From contig NC_022524.1 in NCBI RefSeq assembly GCF_000473245.1, positions 3,062,501-3,126,500 on the forward strand: a DNA stretch of 64,000 nt, written 5' to 3'. Shown piece by piece: positions 7,920 to 16,226 of this stretch. Position 1 is the stretch's first letter, and every line of letters begins with the position of its first letter. Under the pieces are notes generated by a model, which saw only the letters and a list, made by a program, of their open reading frames with translations, was not told where the DNA came from and searched no databases. A program made the position numbers and the translations under genes. Source of the DNA: Bacillus infantis NRRL B-14911 (lineage in GTDB: Bacteria > Bacillota > Bacilli > Bacillales > Cytobacillaceae).

Positions 7920-8822
7920 ATGCTGTTACTTAAAAAACTGTTCATTTTTCTCCTTGTGCTGGCGAGCTTTCTATTGATTCTGCTGCTGCCAAGAGAACCG
8001 GTCATCTATCAGCCTTCCGCATTTCACATTGAAATGGATTATCCTTTCAGTGCAGAAGCCTACAAAAATAAGATTCAATCCTTCTTTCAATTTATCCAGA
8101 AGGAAAACGGATTTGGCGAGAGCCGGACTGGAAGGAAGGTGTCCGAAGAAACCATCCTTTATATGAAAAGAAGCCTCGGAATCATTCTTCCTGCTTTCTT
8201 TATCAGCATGGCAGCTGGAATACTGGCAGGAATTGCAAAGTTTTCGATGCGCCTCCGTATGCGGGGTAAAATTCAGGAAGCCTTGTCCTGGCTGTTTTCA
8301 TCGGTTCCGGATTTTTTTCTGTATATGAGCCTGCAGTATATATTGATCAAGCTGATTCAATGGGGATTTCCGCAGATTACACTATACGGCCATGAGCATT
8401 GGTACAGTTTTCTTCTCCCAATGATCTCACTGACACTTTTCCCTTTCATTCATATGGTCAATTTTACCGCTGCTGCGATGGACAAGGAAAGCGGGGAAGA
8501 TTATATCCGGACAGCCTACTCAAAAGGGCTGGGAAAGAAAAAGATTTATCTGCATATCCTTTTTAACTGTGCCGGGACACTTCTCAATCAGGCGCAGTTC
8601 ATTATGCTGTATATCTTATCGAGCCTGCCGATCGTGGAGAAGTTATCCGGCTACGAGGGAGCAGGAAACAATCTGCTTAAAAGCATCCTGAATTATAATG
8701 ATGTTTCTTCTTTTGCGCTGATGCTTCCATTCCTGGTGCTGATGTTTTTAACCATACTGGCCTCTCAATCAGCTAAATATCTCTTTATGCCAAAAAGGGC
8801 AGGGGGAAGTGAACTGATATGA
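7920..8822 (+). CDS. ABC transporter permease, OppB/DppB-like
   Basis: This is a membrane permease subunit of the peptide/nickel (Opp/Dpp) transporter type. It has an N-terminal membrane segment, an extracellular loop of about 70 residues (PSAFHIEMDY onward), then five hydrophobic segments. Between the last two pairs lies the cytoplasmic coupling loop EDYIRTAYSKGLGKKKIYLHI, which resembles the EAA motif that contacts the ATPase. Two starts are possible. I use the ATG at 7920 (MLLLKKLFIF) because GGGGGT lies ten bases before it; an ATG at 7902 has almost no site. It overlaps the next permease by 4 bp. No ATPase or binding-protein gene is adjacent. Confidence 0.8.
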   Translation: MLLLKKLFIFLLVLASFLLILLLPREPVIYQPSAFHIEMDYPFSAEAYKNKIQSFFQFIQKENGFGESRTGRKVSEETILYMKRSLGIILPAFFISMAAGILAGIAKFSMRLRMRGKIQEALSWLFSSVPDFFLYMSLQYILIKLIQWGFPQITLYGHEHWYSFLLPMISLTLFPFIHMVNFTAAAMDKESGEDYIRTAYSKGLGKKKIYLHILFNCAGTLLNQAQFIMLYILSSLPIVEKLSGYEGAGNNLLKSILNYNDVSSFALMLPFLVLMFLTILASQSAKYLFMPKRAGGSELI

Positions 8823-9736
8823 ACAGAAAATTTCAGTGGAAAAAATATAGTGTATTTATTATAAGCCTGGTTTGTCTCGGGATCCTGGCATTTATTGCTT
8901 TCATCGGCCCTTTCCTCCCTTTTATAGACCGGGAGCTGTCCACAATCACTTATATTATGGATGAGAACCGCAAGCCTGTCATCCCGCCATACGGGCCAAA
9001 TGAAGACTTCCCGCTCGGAACGGACAAATCGGGCAGGGATCTGCTGAGCATCATTGTGCTTGGCGCCAAGGAAACGCTTCTCCTTGTGATTATCATTACA
9101 GCCCTCAGATATGCATTGGCGATTCCCTTTGCTTTCCTGGCGCATAAAAAGGTGCTGGCGGCCGATTCTGTCCTCAAATGGCTGAATGGCTTCCTATCTT
9201 ATATCCCGACCATCATCATTGTCATACTGGTCGTTAATCTGCCGCCTTTATTGTTTGCAAAAGACCGGCCTTTCTGGCTGATCCTTGTGGTTGCCCTTTC
9301 TGAAGCAGCCAGGGCTGCCGACATGATCAAATTGGAATTCGATGAAGTATCATCAAAAGAGTTCATTACAGGGGGAATAGCAGCGGGAACCACTCCCTTT
9401 GCCATGTTCAAACGATATTATATGCCTTTTCTGTATGGGAAAATCCTGGTCTATATGATCTCAGATCTGGGAAAAGTAATGTTCCTCCTGGGACAGCTAG
9501 GCTTTGTCGGCATCTTCATTTCCCAGCAGTTTGTCCAGACGCCAACAGGGCTATGGGAATTTGTCAACACATCCATCTCCTGGCCGATGCTTCTAAAAGA
9601 TGCGTTTATCGACATCCGGGGCCCGATCTGGATTCCATTCTTTGCAGCCTTGTTCATGACTTTTTCTATATTCACCTTCAATCTCCTTTCCCAGGGGATC
9701 AAAAATATTTTTGCGCGGAAAATCAGGTATCTATAA
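8819..9736 (+). CDS. ABC transporter permease, OppC/DppC-like
   Basis: This is the second permease of the left-hand pair, translated by a 4 bp overlap with the first. After one N-terminal membrane segment it has the OppC signature FPLGTDKSGRDLLS (about residues 60-73), followed by five further hydrophobic segments. Its coupling loop (KEFITGGIAAGTTPFAMFKRYYMP) is more diverged from the EAA consensus than in ordinary OppC proteins. Length 305. The pair probably forms a heterodimeric channel. With no nucleotide-binding subunit nearby, it must borrow one from elsewhere or has a changed function. Confidence 0.8.
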   Translation: MNRKFQWKKYSVFIISLVCLGILAFIAFIGPFLPFIDRELSTITYIMDENRKPVIPPYGPNEDFPLGTDKSGRDLLSIIVLGAKETLLLVIIITALRYALAIPFAFLAHKKVLAADSVLKWLNGFLSYIPTIIIVILVVNLPPLLFAKDRPFWLILVVALSEAARAADMIKLEFDEVSSKEFITGGIAAGTTPFAMFKRYYMPFLYGKILVYMISDLGKVMFLLGQLGFVGIFISQQFVQTPTGLWEFVNTSISWPMLLKDAFIDIRGPIWIPFFAALFMTFSIFTFNLLSQGIKNIFARKIRYL

Positions 9737-9824
9737 GTAAGAGGGTGAGTCTTTCTCAAAGGGACCAATCGGGCGCTGATTGCATAATATATCCCAAGAT
9801 TCTGTTTTGGGAGGAGATGCATGA

Positions 9825-10304
9825 ATGTCTTCACAGCTGCCTGATGGCCCAAAAAAGAAAGAGAAAAATGAGCCATTCAGCGATATCATGAAATCGATGA
9901 ACACATTCTTTCAGGAAAAACCCGTCAAAGGGTTCTTGCAGAGCATTGATGATTTCTTTAAAACTCCGTTTCCGCAGAGTTCCTTTTCTGTCCGGGTATC
10001 TGAAACCGATAAAGAGCATCATATTACAGCAGAGCTGCCGGGGATAAAAAGGGAGCAGATCCATATTGATGTACTGGATAATTATATTACCATTTCAGTC
10101 AGCCACGCGGAAACCGTACTCCAGGAAGATGATAAGCACAGGACCTTCAGCCGGAAGCAGACGATGCAGCAATCATCCAGGACCATCCCGCTTCCGCAGC
10201 CTATCAATGAAAAAAAGGTCAGGGCTTCTTACCAGGACGGCCTGCTGATCATCCGGATACCTAAGCAGTCAGGCAAGAAAATCATCATTGATGAAAATAA
10301 TTAA
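9825..10304 (+). CDS. Hsp20/alpha-crystallin family small heat shock protein
   Basis: This is a small ATP-independent chaperone that holds unfolding proteins in the cytoplasm; in spore formers some members are coat proteins. The alpha-crystallin domain spans about residues 55-150 and includes ITAELPGIKREQIHIDV and the conserved ASYQDGLLIIRIPK strand. The N-terminus (about 50 residues) is charged and then hydrophobic. ATG at 9825 has GGGAGGAG eight bases upstream. It stands 88 bases after the permease pair on the same strand and before a strong two-way terminator, so co-transcription with the permeases is possible but not shown. Confidence 0.88.
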   Translation: MSSQLPDGPKKKEKNEPFSDIMKSMNTFFQEKPVKGFLQSIDDFFKTPFPQSSFSVRVSETDKEHHITAELPGIKREQIHIDVLDNYITISVSHAETVLQEDDKHRTFSRKQTMQQSSRTIPLPQPINEKKVRASYQDGLLIIRIPKQSGKKIIIDENN

Positions 10305-10356
10305 TGCCTATTGAGCTCACCTGCCAAAGGCAGCCAAAGTTCCTCTTTACAGGCCG

Positions 10357-10392
10357 AAAAGCTCCCTTGCAATTGCAGCAAGGGAGCTTTTT
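10357..10392. terminator. bidirectional terminator between hsp20 and the permease-peptidase gene
   Basis: AAAAGCTCCCTTGC and GCAAGGGAGCTTTTT form a 14 bp stem with a loop of about seven bases. T runs on both strands let it stop transcription arriving from either side. Confidence 0.9.
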
Positions 10393-10419
10393 ACATGCGG
10401 CATTCCAGACGGCAGAATA

Positions 10420-12816
10420 TTATTCAAGCGTCAGCCAGTCGGTAAAATAGCCTTTCGGGACAAGAAAGTAGTCTGCGGCAAAATCCGCAAACATTTTCGA
10501 ATCCACTTCTTTGAATTTAAACTTTTCGTAGTACGCTGAGAGGAACTCCATCCCCACAATACGCGGGTCATTGCCTTTGACCATGAAACGGTTATTGACT
10601 AATTCGAGCAGCTTCACTGCCGGCTGGCCATACACATATCCGTTATGCGACACTTCATCCAGCGGCACATTTGAATGCTGTCGTTTAACTGATTCTTCTT
10701 CTATGCTCTTCATCCGGTTAAGAGGAAGAGAAAAAGCCTTAATTTCCCCCTCGCCTTTTCCCGCATAGAAATACATGCTGGTTGCAAACTCGGTAATCCC
10801 CTCATCCACCCATGCTTCATAATAAGGATCATTAGAAACGGTTCCGTAGAAGTACTGATGGGCGATCTCATGAACGATGGAAACCTGGTAGAAATACGAA
10901 TCCTCAATATACGGATTGATCGTAACGATGCCGGGATATTCCATAAACTGACCTTCATCCAGGACGACATCAAGCGTTTCATGAGGATATTCCCCTATTT
11001 TATCCTGGTAGAAGGAAAGAGCCTTTTTGGCAAGATCAAGCGACTGTTCAGGATCTTTGTTATGATCATCCTCCGTAAAGAGCCTTACCTTAACCCCCTC
11101 TTTTGCTTCTGCTTCATATACCTTTGTATCTTTAAGGATACTGATGAAAAAGTCCCTGACCTTTTCAGCCTTCAAAGTTCCCCTGGTTTCAGAGGCTGGC
11201 GGGTCTTCATCTGCTGTTGAGGCAATCGTGTAGCCTTTTGGTATATCATAGGAAACCTTGTAATCTGAAAAATCGGTATGGTAGGTTTCCAGCCCTTCGG
11301 AATACTTCTCCTTATTCCATTTATGCTCACGGAAGGTTGCCAGCATCGGGTACCATTGGGCAAGGTAATAATTTTTATCCACTTTTGAGAAACGATTTCC
11401 TTTTTCAGGAAGGGTGAACTCATAGTTTATCTCAACTTTGCCTTTATCGCCTTTATCCATTTTTTCTGAAAGGAAGACGCTTAAGGTATCATCCTTCAGT
11501 TCATAATCCGCTTCCTTCCCGTCCACCTTGATGTGATTCAGAGTGACGGAGGCGTAGCCTTCCACGCTTTGAAACGAATGGCCTTCCTTGAATACATTCG
11601 GTATAAAATAGAACACCAGCTTATCCCATTCATCCTCTGACTCATTCTTCACTTCAATATTGGCTGTCGATGAGAATTCTCCTTGCTTGTTCATCTTAAG
11701 GCTCAGGTCATATTCAGCCTGGCTGAAGTTTTTCACCCCTATATCCTGATCCTTTGTGGCATACACATAAGTGCCGGCACTGATAAAGAGGATCAAAAGG
11801 ATTATAAGCGCCATCGGTTCAGGCGACAGCAGCTTCCTTCCTTTTTGGGCTATATAATTTTTCCTTACTGGCTTCAGCTTTGGCTCCTGTCCGGTTTTGA
11901 TCCAAGGTGTTCTCTGGTAATTGGACTGGAATCGGTTTTTCATGCCATTGGCCAGAAGGCTGAATGAAATGGTCGTGATCAATAAGACTGCAAGGGGCAC
12001 CATTAAAATATGAAGGTTCCCATAAATATTTCCCCTTGCCTGGCCGACCAGCCCTGCCAGCTCTTTCGTTATGGAGTGAAACAGGAGCGGATCATAGGTG
12101 ACCCTTGTACCGCCGACAAAGATCTCCAGCAGGCCAAGCTGCCCCATGATCGTGATCACATAGACAATCTCAAGAATGAACATGACAAGAAATGTTTCTT
12201 TGAGCTGAGGGAAAATATGTTTCCAGATCAGCCTGTGCCTTCCTGCCCCCAATGCCCTGGCAGCTTCAATGTATACAGATTTGTTCAGCTCTGCCGTTTT
12301 CTGCCGGACAGATGAGACAATGCTTGGAATGCTGACAAGGGAAGTGATCAGGATGAACAGCATGATAAGCTTCCATGTCGGAATGAATGACAGCGTGTTG
12401 ATTCCCCTGAAGAAAAAGTAAACGATCAGAAACAGCGGGACAAAGCTCCACGCATTTTCAAACGCCAGCAGCCATCCCGGTGTCCGCTTCCAGGTCCCCA
12501 CATACAAACCGATAATGGTACCCAGCACCATCTTGATAAAAGTTACGGCAATCGCGATGAAAACTGTGTATTTCAGGCCATTTAGAATCATGGATGCAAT
12601 ATCATAGCCCCATCTGTCAGTCCCCAATGGATATTCGCCAGATTCAAACGGCTGGATCGGCGGTGCGAGCACCTTTCCATCCCGATACTGTGTCTCCAGC
12701 GCTTCAGATAATTGATGGGGCGCCAAATACGGCCCGAAAACAGCAAAGAAAAGCAGAACACTGACTAGAAATACGCCAATATATAATGAGTAATTCACTC
12801 TGAGCAGCTTATTCAT
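10420..12816 (-). CDS. fusion protein: OppC-like ABC permease + extracellular M1 zinc aminopeptidase
   Basis: One uninterrupted frame of 798 residues. Residues 1-300 are an OppC/DppC-type permease: signature YPLGTDRWGYDI, several membrane segments, and a well-kept EAA coupling loop (YIEAARALGAGRHRLIWKHI). After a basic linker comes one more membrane segment (about 335-352). The rest (about 360-798) is an M1 peptidase that should face the outside. It has MEYPG (625-629) in place of GAMEN, HEIAH (649-653), the third zinc ligand E672 exactly 18 residues later, and a candidate catalytic tyrosine Y727 in YVYG. All catalytic residues are present. The start overlaps the stop of the upstream permease by 8 bp (ATGAATAA). 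A role in trimming peptides at the transport channel is an inference. Confidence 0.88.
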   Translation of the reverse strand: MNKLLRVNYSLYIGVFLVSVLLFFAVFGPYLAPHQLSEALETQYRDGKVLAPPIQPFESGEYPLGTDRWGYDIASMILNGLKYTVFIAIAVTFIKMVLGTIIGLYVGTWKRTPGWLLAFENAWSFVPLFLIVYFFFRGINTLSFIPTWKLIMLFILITSLVSIPSIVSSVRQKTAELNKSVYIEAARALGAGRHRLIWKHIFPQLKETFLVMFILEIVYVITIMGQLGLLEIFVGGTRVTYDPLLFHSITKELAGLVGQARGNIYGNLHILMVPLAVLLITTISFSLLANGMKNRFQSNYQRTPWIKTGQEPKLKPVRKNYIAQKGRKLLSPEPMALIILLILFISAGTYVYATKDQDIGVKNFSQAEYDLSLKMNKQGEFSSTANIEVKNESEDEWDKLVFYFIPNVFKEGHSFQSVEGYASVTLNHIKVDGKEADYELKDDTLSVFLSEKMDKGDKGKVEINYEFTLPEKGNRFSKVDKNYYLAQWYPMLATFREHKWNKEKYSEGLETYHTDFSDYKVSYDIPKGYTIASTADEDPPASETRGTLKAEKVRDFFISILKDTKVYEAEAKEGVKVRLFTEDDHNKDPEQSLDLAKKALSFYQDKIGEYPHETLDVVLDEGQFMEYPGIVTINPYIEDSYFYQVSIVHEIAHQYFYGTVSNDPYYEAWVDEGITEFATSMYFYAGKGEGEIKAFSLPLNRMKSIEEESVKRQHSNVPLDEVSHNGYVYGQPAVKLLELVNNRFMVKGNDPRIVGMEFLSAYYEKFKFKEVDSKMFADFAADYFLVPKGYFTDWLTLE

Positions 12817-13672
12817 GGATCAGCACCCGCTTAAATAAGTAAAATAATAATCTGATAGAAAGATAAACGATCAGCGACATCAAAAGCATTGCGAACAAGC
12901 CGATCGCAATGGGCTGGAATCCATTAGCCTGGAAAATGAATTTCGTGATTCCTGAAACGTTCATTATGTATTCAACGATAAATAAATTTCCTATCCCAAG
13001 CGAAATCACCTTTGTCATTTCCGCCAGGATAAAAGGCTCGATGTTTTTAAAAACATGCTGAAGATTGATATAATCCAGCCGCATCCCTTTAGCCACCGCG
13101 GTCCTGATATAATCTTCGCCGCTCAGCTGATAGTATTTCACTGCCACCAGCTTAAACAGATACAATGTGGGGGCTATCGCCACAAGCACTGTCGGAAACC
13201 ACGTGTTCAGCGCACCGGAATCCGGCCTCAGGGAAATGATCCTGATCCCCGTCATTTTATAAAATTTCACGGCAAGGATCATGCTGGCAACAATAATGAT
13301 GAAATCCGGAATGGATGCCAGAATGTTAAGGATATAATTGAATCCCCTGGCTGCCCGGAACCTGCTGATAAAGACACCGAAAACCAGGCTGAGCACGACC
13401 GCTGCCAGGATCCCCGCTTCCATGATTTTCAGGCTTGTGATAAAGAACCGCCCGATATCCTCCCCGATGGACCGTGTCCTCGTCCCCTGCTGATATGTAC
13501 CTAAATCCCCGTCTGCTATTTGTGTGAAAAATTCGCCGTATACCTGCGGCAGCGCACCCGGATCAAAGCTCAGCGATTGTGTTTCCGGATCTGCGGTTAC
13601 CATTAACGGCAGTGAGGCAATGAGCAGGATAAGCAATACCACGATGATAAGCTGCTGTATTTGCCTAAGCAT
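12809..13672 (-). CDS. ABC transporter permease, OppB/DppB-like
   Basis: This is the first gene of the right-hand permease pair and the probable channel partner of the permease-peptidase fusion that follows. It has an N-terminal membrane segment (IIVVLLILLIASLPLMV), an extracellular loop, then five membrane segments. A good EAA loop, EDYIRTAVAKGMRLDYINLQ, lies near residue 190. I start at the internal ATG (MLRQIQQLI), which has AAGGGGTGG seven bases upstream; the longer frame begins with a GTG inside that site. Length 287. No ATPase or binding-protein gene follows. Confidence 0.82.
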   Translation of the reverse strand: MLRQIQQLIIVVLLILLIASLPLMVTADPETQSLSFDPGALPQVYGEFFTQIADGDLGTYQQGTRTRSIGEDIGRFFITSLKIMEAGILAAVVLSLVFGVFISRFRAARGFNYILNILASIPDFIIIVASMILAVKFYKMTGIRIISLRPDSGALNTWFPTVLVAIAPTLYLFKLVAVKYYQLSGEDYIRTAVAKGMRLDYINLQHVFKNIEPFILAEMTKVISLGIGNLFIVEYIMNVSGITKFIFQANGFQPIAIGLFAMLLMSLIVYLSIRLLFYLFKRVLIHE

Positions 13673-13795
13673 ATTGACCACCCCTTTTTATATGACCTAC
13701 AGTCAATGTTTCCATTTTCCAATCCCTTCACAATTTTGTCAATAATATTCCATGAATTCCGAAATTTTCGGTTTTATATTGGTGAAAGCCAGATA

Positions 13796-13824
13796 GAAAA
13801 GAACAGCCTTCCTCAGCTGTTCTT
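13796..13824 (-). terminator. terminator of yppG
   Basis: A stem of GAACAGC (13801-13807) with GCTGTTC (13816-13822), extended by A-T pairs, directly follows the yppG stop and is trailed by a T run on the minus strand. Confidence 0.75.
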
Positions 13825-14369
13825 TATACTTTGAATATGCCTCCCAGCCCTTTGACCATAGATGAGACCTGATTAACTGCGCTCATCATTTGGCCGGCTG
13901 TATTCATCATTTTGTTGAAATCAAGGGATCCATCCTGGCCTTTAAAGGAATTCATGATCGACTGGACTCCCGAAGGCTGCTTTGCCATGAAAGACTGCTT
14001 GGGGTATGGATTCATATAAGGGTAAGGATTATGGGGCTGCTGGCTTTGCGGCTGCTGATATGCTTCCTCCTGCTGCAGCGGATTTTGAAAAAGCCCCTGG
14101 CTTACAGGCTGCTGGGCCTGCGGCTGGACTTGAGGCTGAATTGGCGGCTGCATTTGATGCTGATAGCCCTGGAAATAGGGCGGCGGATTATGTGCCTGCT
14201 GGAAAGGAATGAAGTATGCTGATTGACTGCCGGCAAAAGCCTGGGGCTGATATTGGGCCTGGGGGCTTCCTTGCATTGGAAATGCGGAATAGTATCTGTG
14301 CCGGCCGTATATGCCGCTGCCCCCTGGCTGCTGCACTCGTGCCGGAAATCTTCTGTTTTTTTGAAACAT
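13824..14369 (-). CDS. yppG: YppG-family protein, glutamine/proline-rich
   Basis: This 181-residue protein has a long low-complexity middle (about residues 30-120) of Gln, Pro, Tyr and Asn, and a conserved C-terminal end (SIMNSFKGQDGSLDFNKMMN and a glycine-rich last segment) that defines the YppG family. Coat-like composition suggests a spore surface role, but its function is not established. It is longer than B. subtilis YppG because of the Gln-rich stretch. AGGAGG lies about ten bases before the ATG. It is transcribed away from yppF. Confidence 0.8.
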   Translation of the reverse strand: MFQKNRRFPARVQQPGGSGIYGRHRYYSAFPMQGSPQAQYQPQAFAGSQSAYFIPFQQAHNPPPYFQGYQHQMQPPIQPQVQPQAQQPVSQGLFQNPLQQEEAYQQPQSQQPHNPYPYMNPYPKQSFMAKQPSGVQSIMNSFKGQDGSLDFNKMMNTAGQMMSAVNQVSSMVKGLGGIFKV

Positions 14370-14559
14370 GGGCAGACATCCTCCTAATACTGATCGCTAC
14401 TTTAAATTATGATGCATCTGCCCAATTTGTGCATTGCAGGTAAGATTATCCGGTTTTGTCTGCTTATGATGAATTTTGTCGGAAGTTTCAATTTTTTAAA
14501 AACGGAGAAACTTTTTTGTTTCATGATACGATATGGGAAAAGGCGGAGGAGGAACATTA

Positions 14560-14766
14560 ATGAACATTCACGAACTGAGACTGAAATTTTTGCAGCTGAA
14601 AGATTATAGCCCCGAGAGCGTCAATGAATTATTGGATTTCGCCAAGAAAGCCTATATCCACAATGAGATCACCATTAATGAATACCGCAACCTTATTCGT
14701 GAGCTTGAAGCACAGGGAGCCGTAGCTGACTGTTCCTTCACCGCAGCAGCAAATCTGCAGAATTGA
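14560..14766 (+). CDS. yppF: YppF-family protein
   Basis: This is a 68-residue soluble helical protein of the YppF family, of unknown function. The core (LRLKFLQLKDYSPESVNELL, followed by an NEYRNLIRELEAQGA helix) matches the family. I start at the internal ATG (MNIHELRL) because GGAGGAGG stands seven bases before it; the longest frame starts nine codons earlier inside that purine-rich site. It is divergent from yppG and convergent with yppE, with a two-way terminator between. Confidence 0.82.
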   Translation: MNIHELRLKFLQLKDYSPESVNELLDFAKKAYIHNEITINEYRNLIRELEAQGAVADCSFTAAANLQN

Positions 14767-14810
14767 TCCCCGGAGGGTATAGCGGGACACGGGCCGCATA
14801 ACTTTAATCA

Positions 14811-14860
14811 AAAAAAAAGCTTAGCCTGCGGACAATTGTCCTGCAGGCTTTATTTTTTTT
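14811..14860. terminator. bidirectional terminator between yppF and yppE
   Basis: AGCCTGCGGAC / GTCCTGCAGGCT form a stem with one mismatch around an AATT loop (14823-14849). T runs flank it on both strands (8 on each). Confidence 0.85.
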
Positions 14861-15218
14861 CGTCTAAATGGCCAAGGAGGACATTGAGGACATATTTGGT
14901 GGAGTTATAGTAATTAATGAAACGGGTCCGGCTTGTTTCCGGGAAGAAGCATTGGACAGTAATCAGTTCTATATGCTCCGCTGCCGAACTGATCTGATTT
15001 TCATGCAGGTTCTTGGGCCTGTTTTCCGCGATCCAGCGGGCAGCCTGAGAGGACCATTCGTCCAGCAGCTGTTTGCTATGATCGGCAAAAGGCTTTACTT
15101 CCGCATAGAAATCAGGCTTGGTTCCCCTTTCCCGCGCCTGGCGGTAATGGCCTGCCGCTTCCTCCGTGCATTCCAGCAGCTCTCTAGTCAGCCTGTCTAA
15201 ATGTTTTACCTCGTCCAT
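14850..15218 (-). CDS. yppE: YppE-family protein
   Basis: This is a predicted all-helical cytoplasmic protein of the YppE family (unknown function). I choose the third possible ATG (MDEVKHLDRLTRELLECTEE), giving 122 residues, equal to the usual family length. TGGAG lies eight bases before it, and the extra N-terminal residues of the longest frame have no site. It is 89 bases downstream of an 88-residue gene on the same strand and probably shares its promoter. Confidence 0.78.
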   Translation of the reverse strand: MDEVKHLDRLTRELLECTEEAAGHYRQARERGTKPDFYAEVKPFADHSKQLLDEWSSQAARWIAENRPKNLHENQISSAAEHIELITVQCFFPETSRTRFINYYNSTKYVLNVLLGHLDEKK

Positions 15219-15307
15219 ATATTTCATCTCCAGTTGGATATTTGTCCAAAAAAATAAAAGTAGCGTGGGTATCCAGCTACTAAAGATCATTCTTTATTTT
15301 AAACAAC

Positions 15308-15574
15308 CTAATAGCCCAATTCAAGCTTAATGCCGTCATTACCGCCTGTCATCTTTCGGTCCCTGCCGTCCTTTTTCCCGATTTCCTGAAGCCGATTTTC
15401 AGCATTGGCCAGCCTTGATTCGCAATATATCATCTTTTGCTGATGTTCCTCCGCCATTTCTCCCCTGAATTTTGAAAGGCTTGTCTCAAGTGCTGCATCC
15501 AATTCTTCCAGCTGGTCATATATCTCATTCAGCATATGGAGCAATTCTTCTTTCTGTGAAGTGTGTTTCATCAT
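15308..15574 (-). CDS. small coiled-coil protein of unknown function (88 aa)
   Basis: The product is highly charged and helical, with a likely coiled coil from about residue 8 to 65 (LHMLNEIYDQLEELDAALE and similar heptads). It has no signal peptide. ATG or the next ATG is preceded by GGGAGGTT. Its place beside yppE corresponds to yppD of B. subtilis, but I cannot confirm homology from sequence alone, so no symbol is given. Confidence 0.7.
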   Translation of the reverse strand: MMKHTSQKEELLHMLNEIYDQLEELDAALETSLSKFRGEMAEEHQQKMIYCESRLANAENRLQEIGKKDGRDRKMTGGNDGIKLELGY

Positions 15575-15786
15575 ATAACCTCCCTTTTACATATATATCC
15601 GACTGTACGGCTTTTTGCTATTCACTGTATTCGCCTTCTCTTTTCACTTCCCTTCACCCCTGACAAAACTAGAAGCGATTCGCCAAAGATAGTTATATTT
15701 TTCAATGGAACAAAGAGCGTTTCGACACATCTTGAATGGATGAAATATTGGTGATTGAACACACTAAAGGATGGAGGTGTTGAAAG

Positions 15787-15894
15787 ATGGCAAACAAGGA
15801 AAAACAAAATAAGGTTCAGCCAAAGAAGCAGGAAGAAACGAAAACTGGATTCGGCAGCAAAAAGCTGGAAGGCCCGGACAGACCTTCCACCTGA
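15787..15894 (+). CDS. sspM: acid-soluble spore protein M (SspM)
   Basis: A 35-residue minor small acid-soluble spore protein, expected in the spore core. The C-terminus GSKKLEGPDRPST matches the SspM ending GGPNRPST, and the N-terminus is Lys/Gln-rich as in the family. GGAGGTG lies eight bases before ATG. A CACACTA element upstream resembles a sigma-G -10 box, but I could not find a well-spaced -35, so the forespore promoter is only likely. A strong terminator follows three bases after the stop. Confidence 0.88.
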   Translation: MANKEKQNKVQPKKQEETKTGFGSKKLEGPDRPST

Positions 15895-15896
15895 TG

Positions 15897-15924
15897 AAAG
15901 CAAGGGGGATCCCTTGCTTTTTTT
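15897..15924 (+). terminator. terminator of sspM
   Basis: AAAGCAAGGG and CCCTTGCTTT form a stem around a short GGAT loop, followed by seven T on the plus strand, immediately after sspM. Confidence 0.9.
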
Positions 15925-16064
15925 GTATTGATGGCTGAGCAGATTATGAATTGGTTTTAGTAAAACCAAGGTTCCTTAATCCAGGAACTTCATTCAATAG
16001 GGTAGAGGAAGATTGGAGTCTGTAATTTGGACCTGGGTTATTATATTTTGAACTTGTCAGCATT

Positions 16065-16153
16065 GCGGTTCCGGCTGGTGTTCTAGAACCGTTATTTTTC
16101 GTTTATAGCAGAATAGTGGTTCCAGCCTCATGTTCTAGAACCGCTATTTTTCG
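16065..16153. repeat. two tandem copies of a GGTTC...GAACCG hairpin repeat
   Basis: Copy 1 is 16065-16101 and copy 2 is 16116-16153. Each has a GGTTCC(A/G)GC start, a TGTTCTAGAACCG core (itself containing the palindrome GTTCTAGAAC) and the tail TATTTTTCG. Each can fold as a hairpin followed by a T-rich tail. They lie in the gap downstream of both sspM and yppC, in the plus direction. Confidence 0.75.
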
Positions 16154-16226
16154 GTTTTTCTTTAAAAAGCAGCGCCAGCTGGTGAACTATATCCCGCTCC
16201 AGCTGATCCGCAATGCCGGACTGCGT

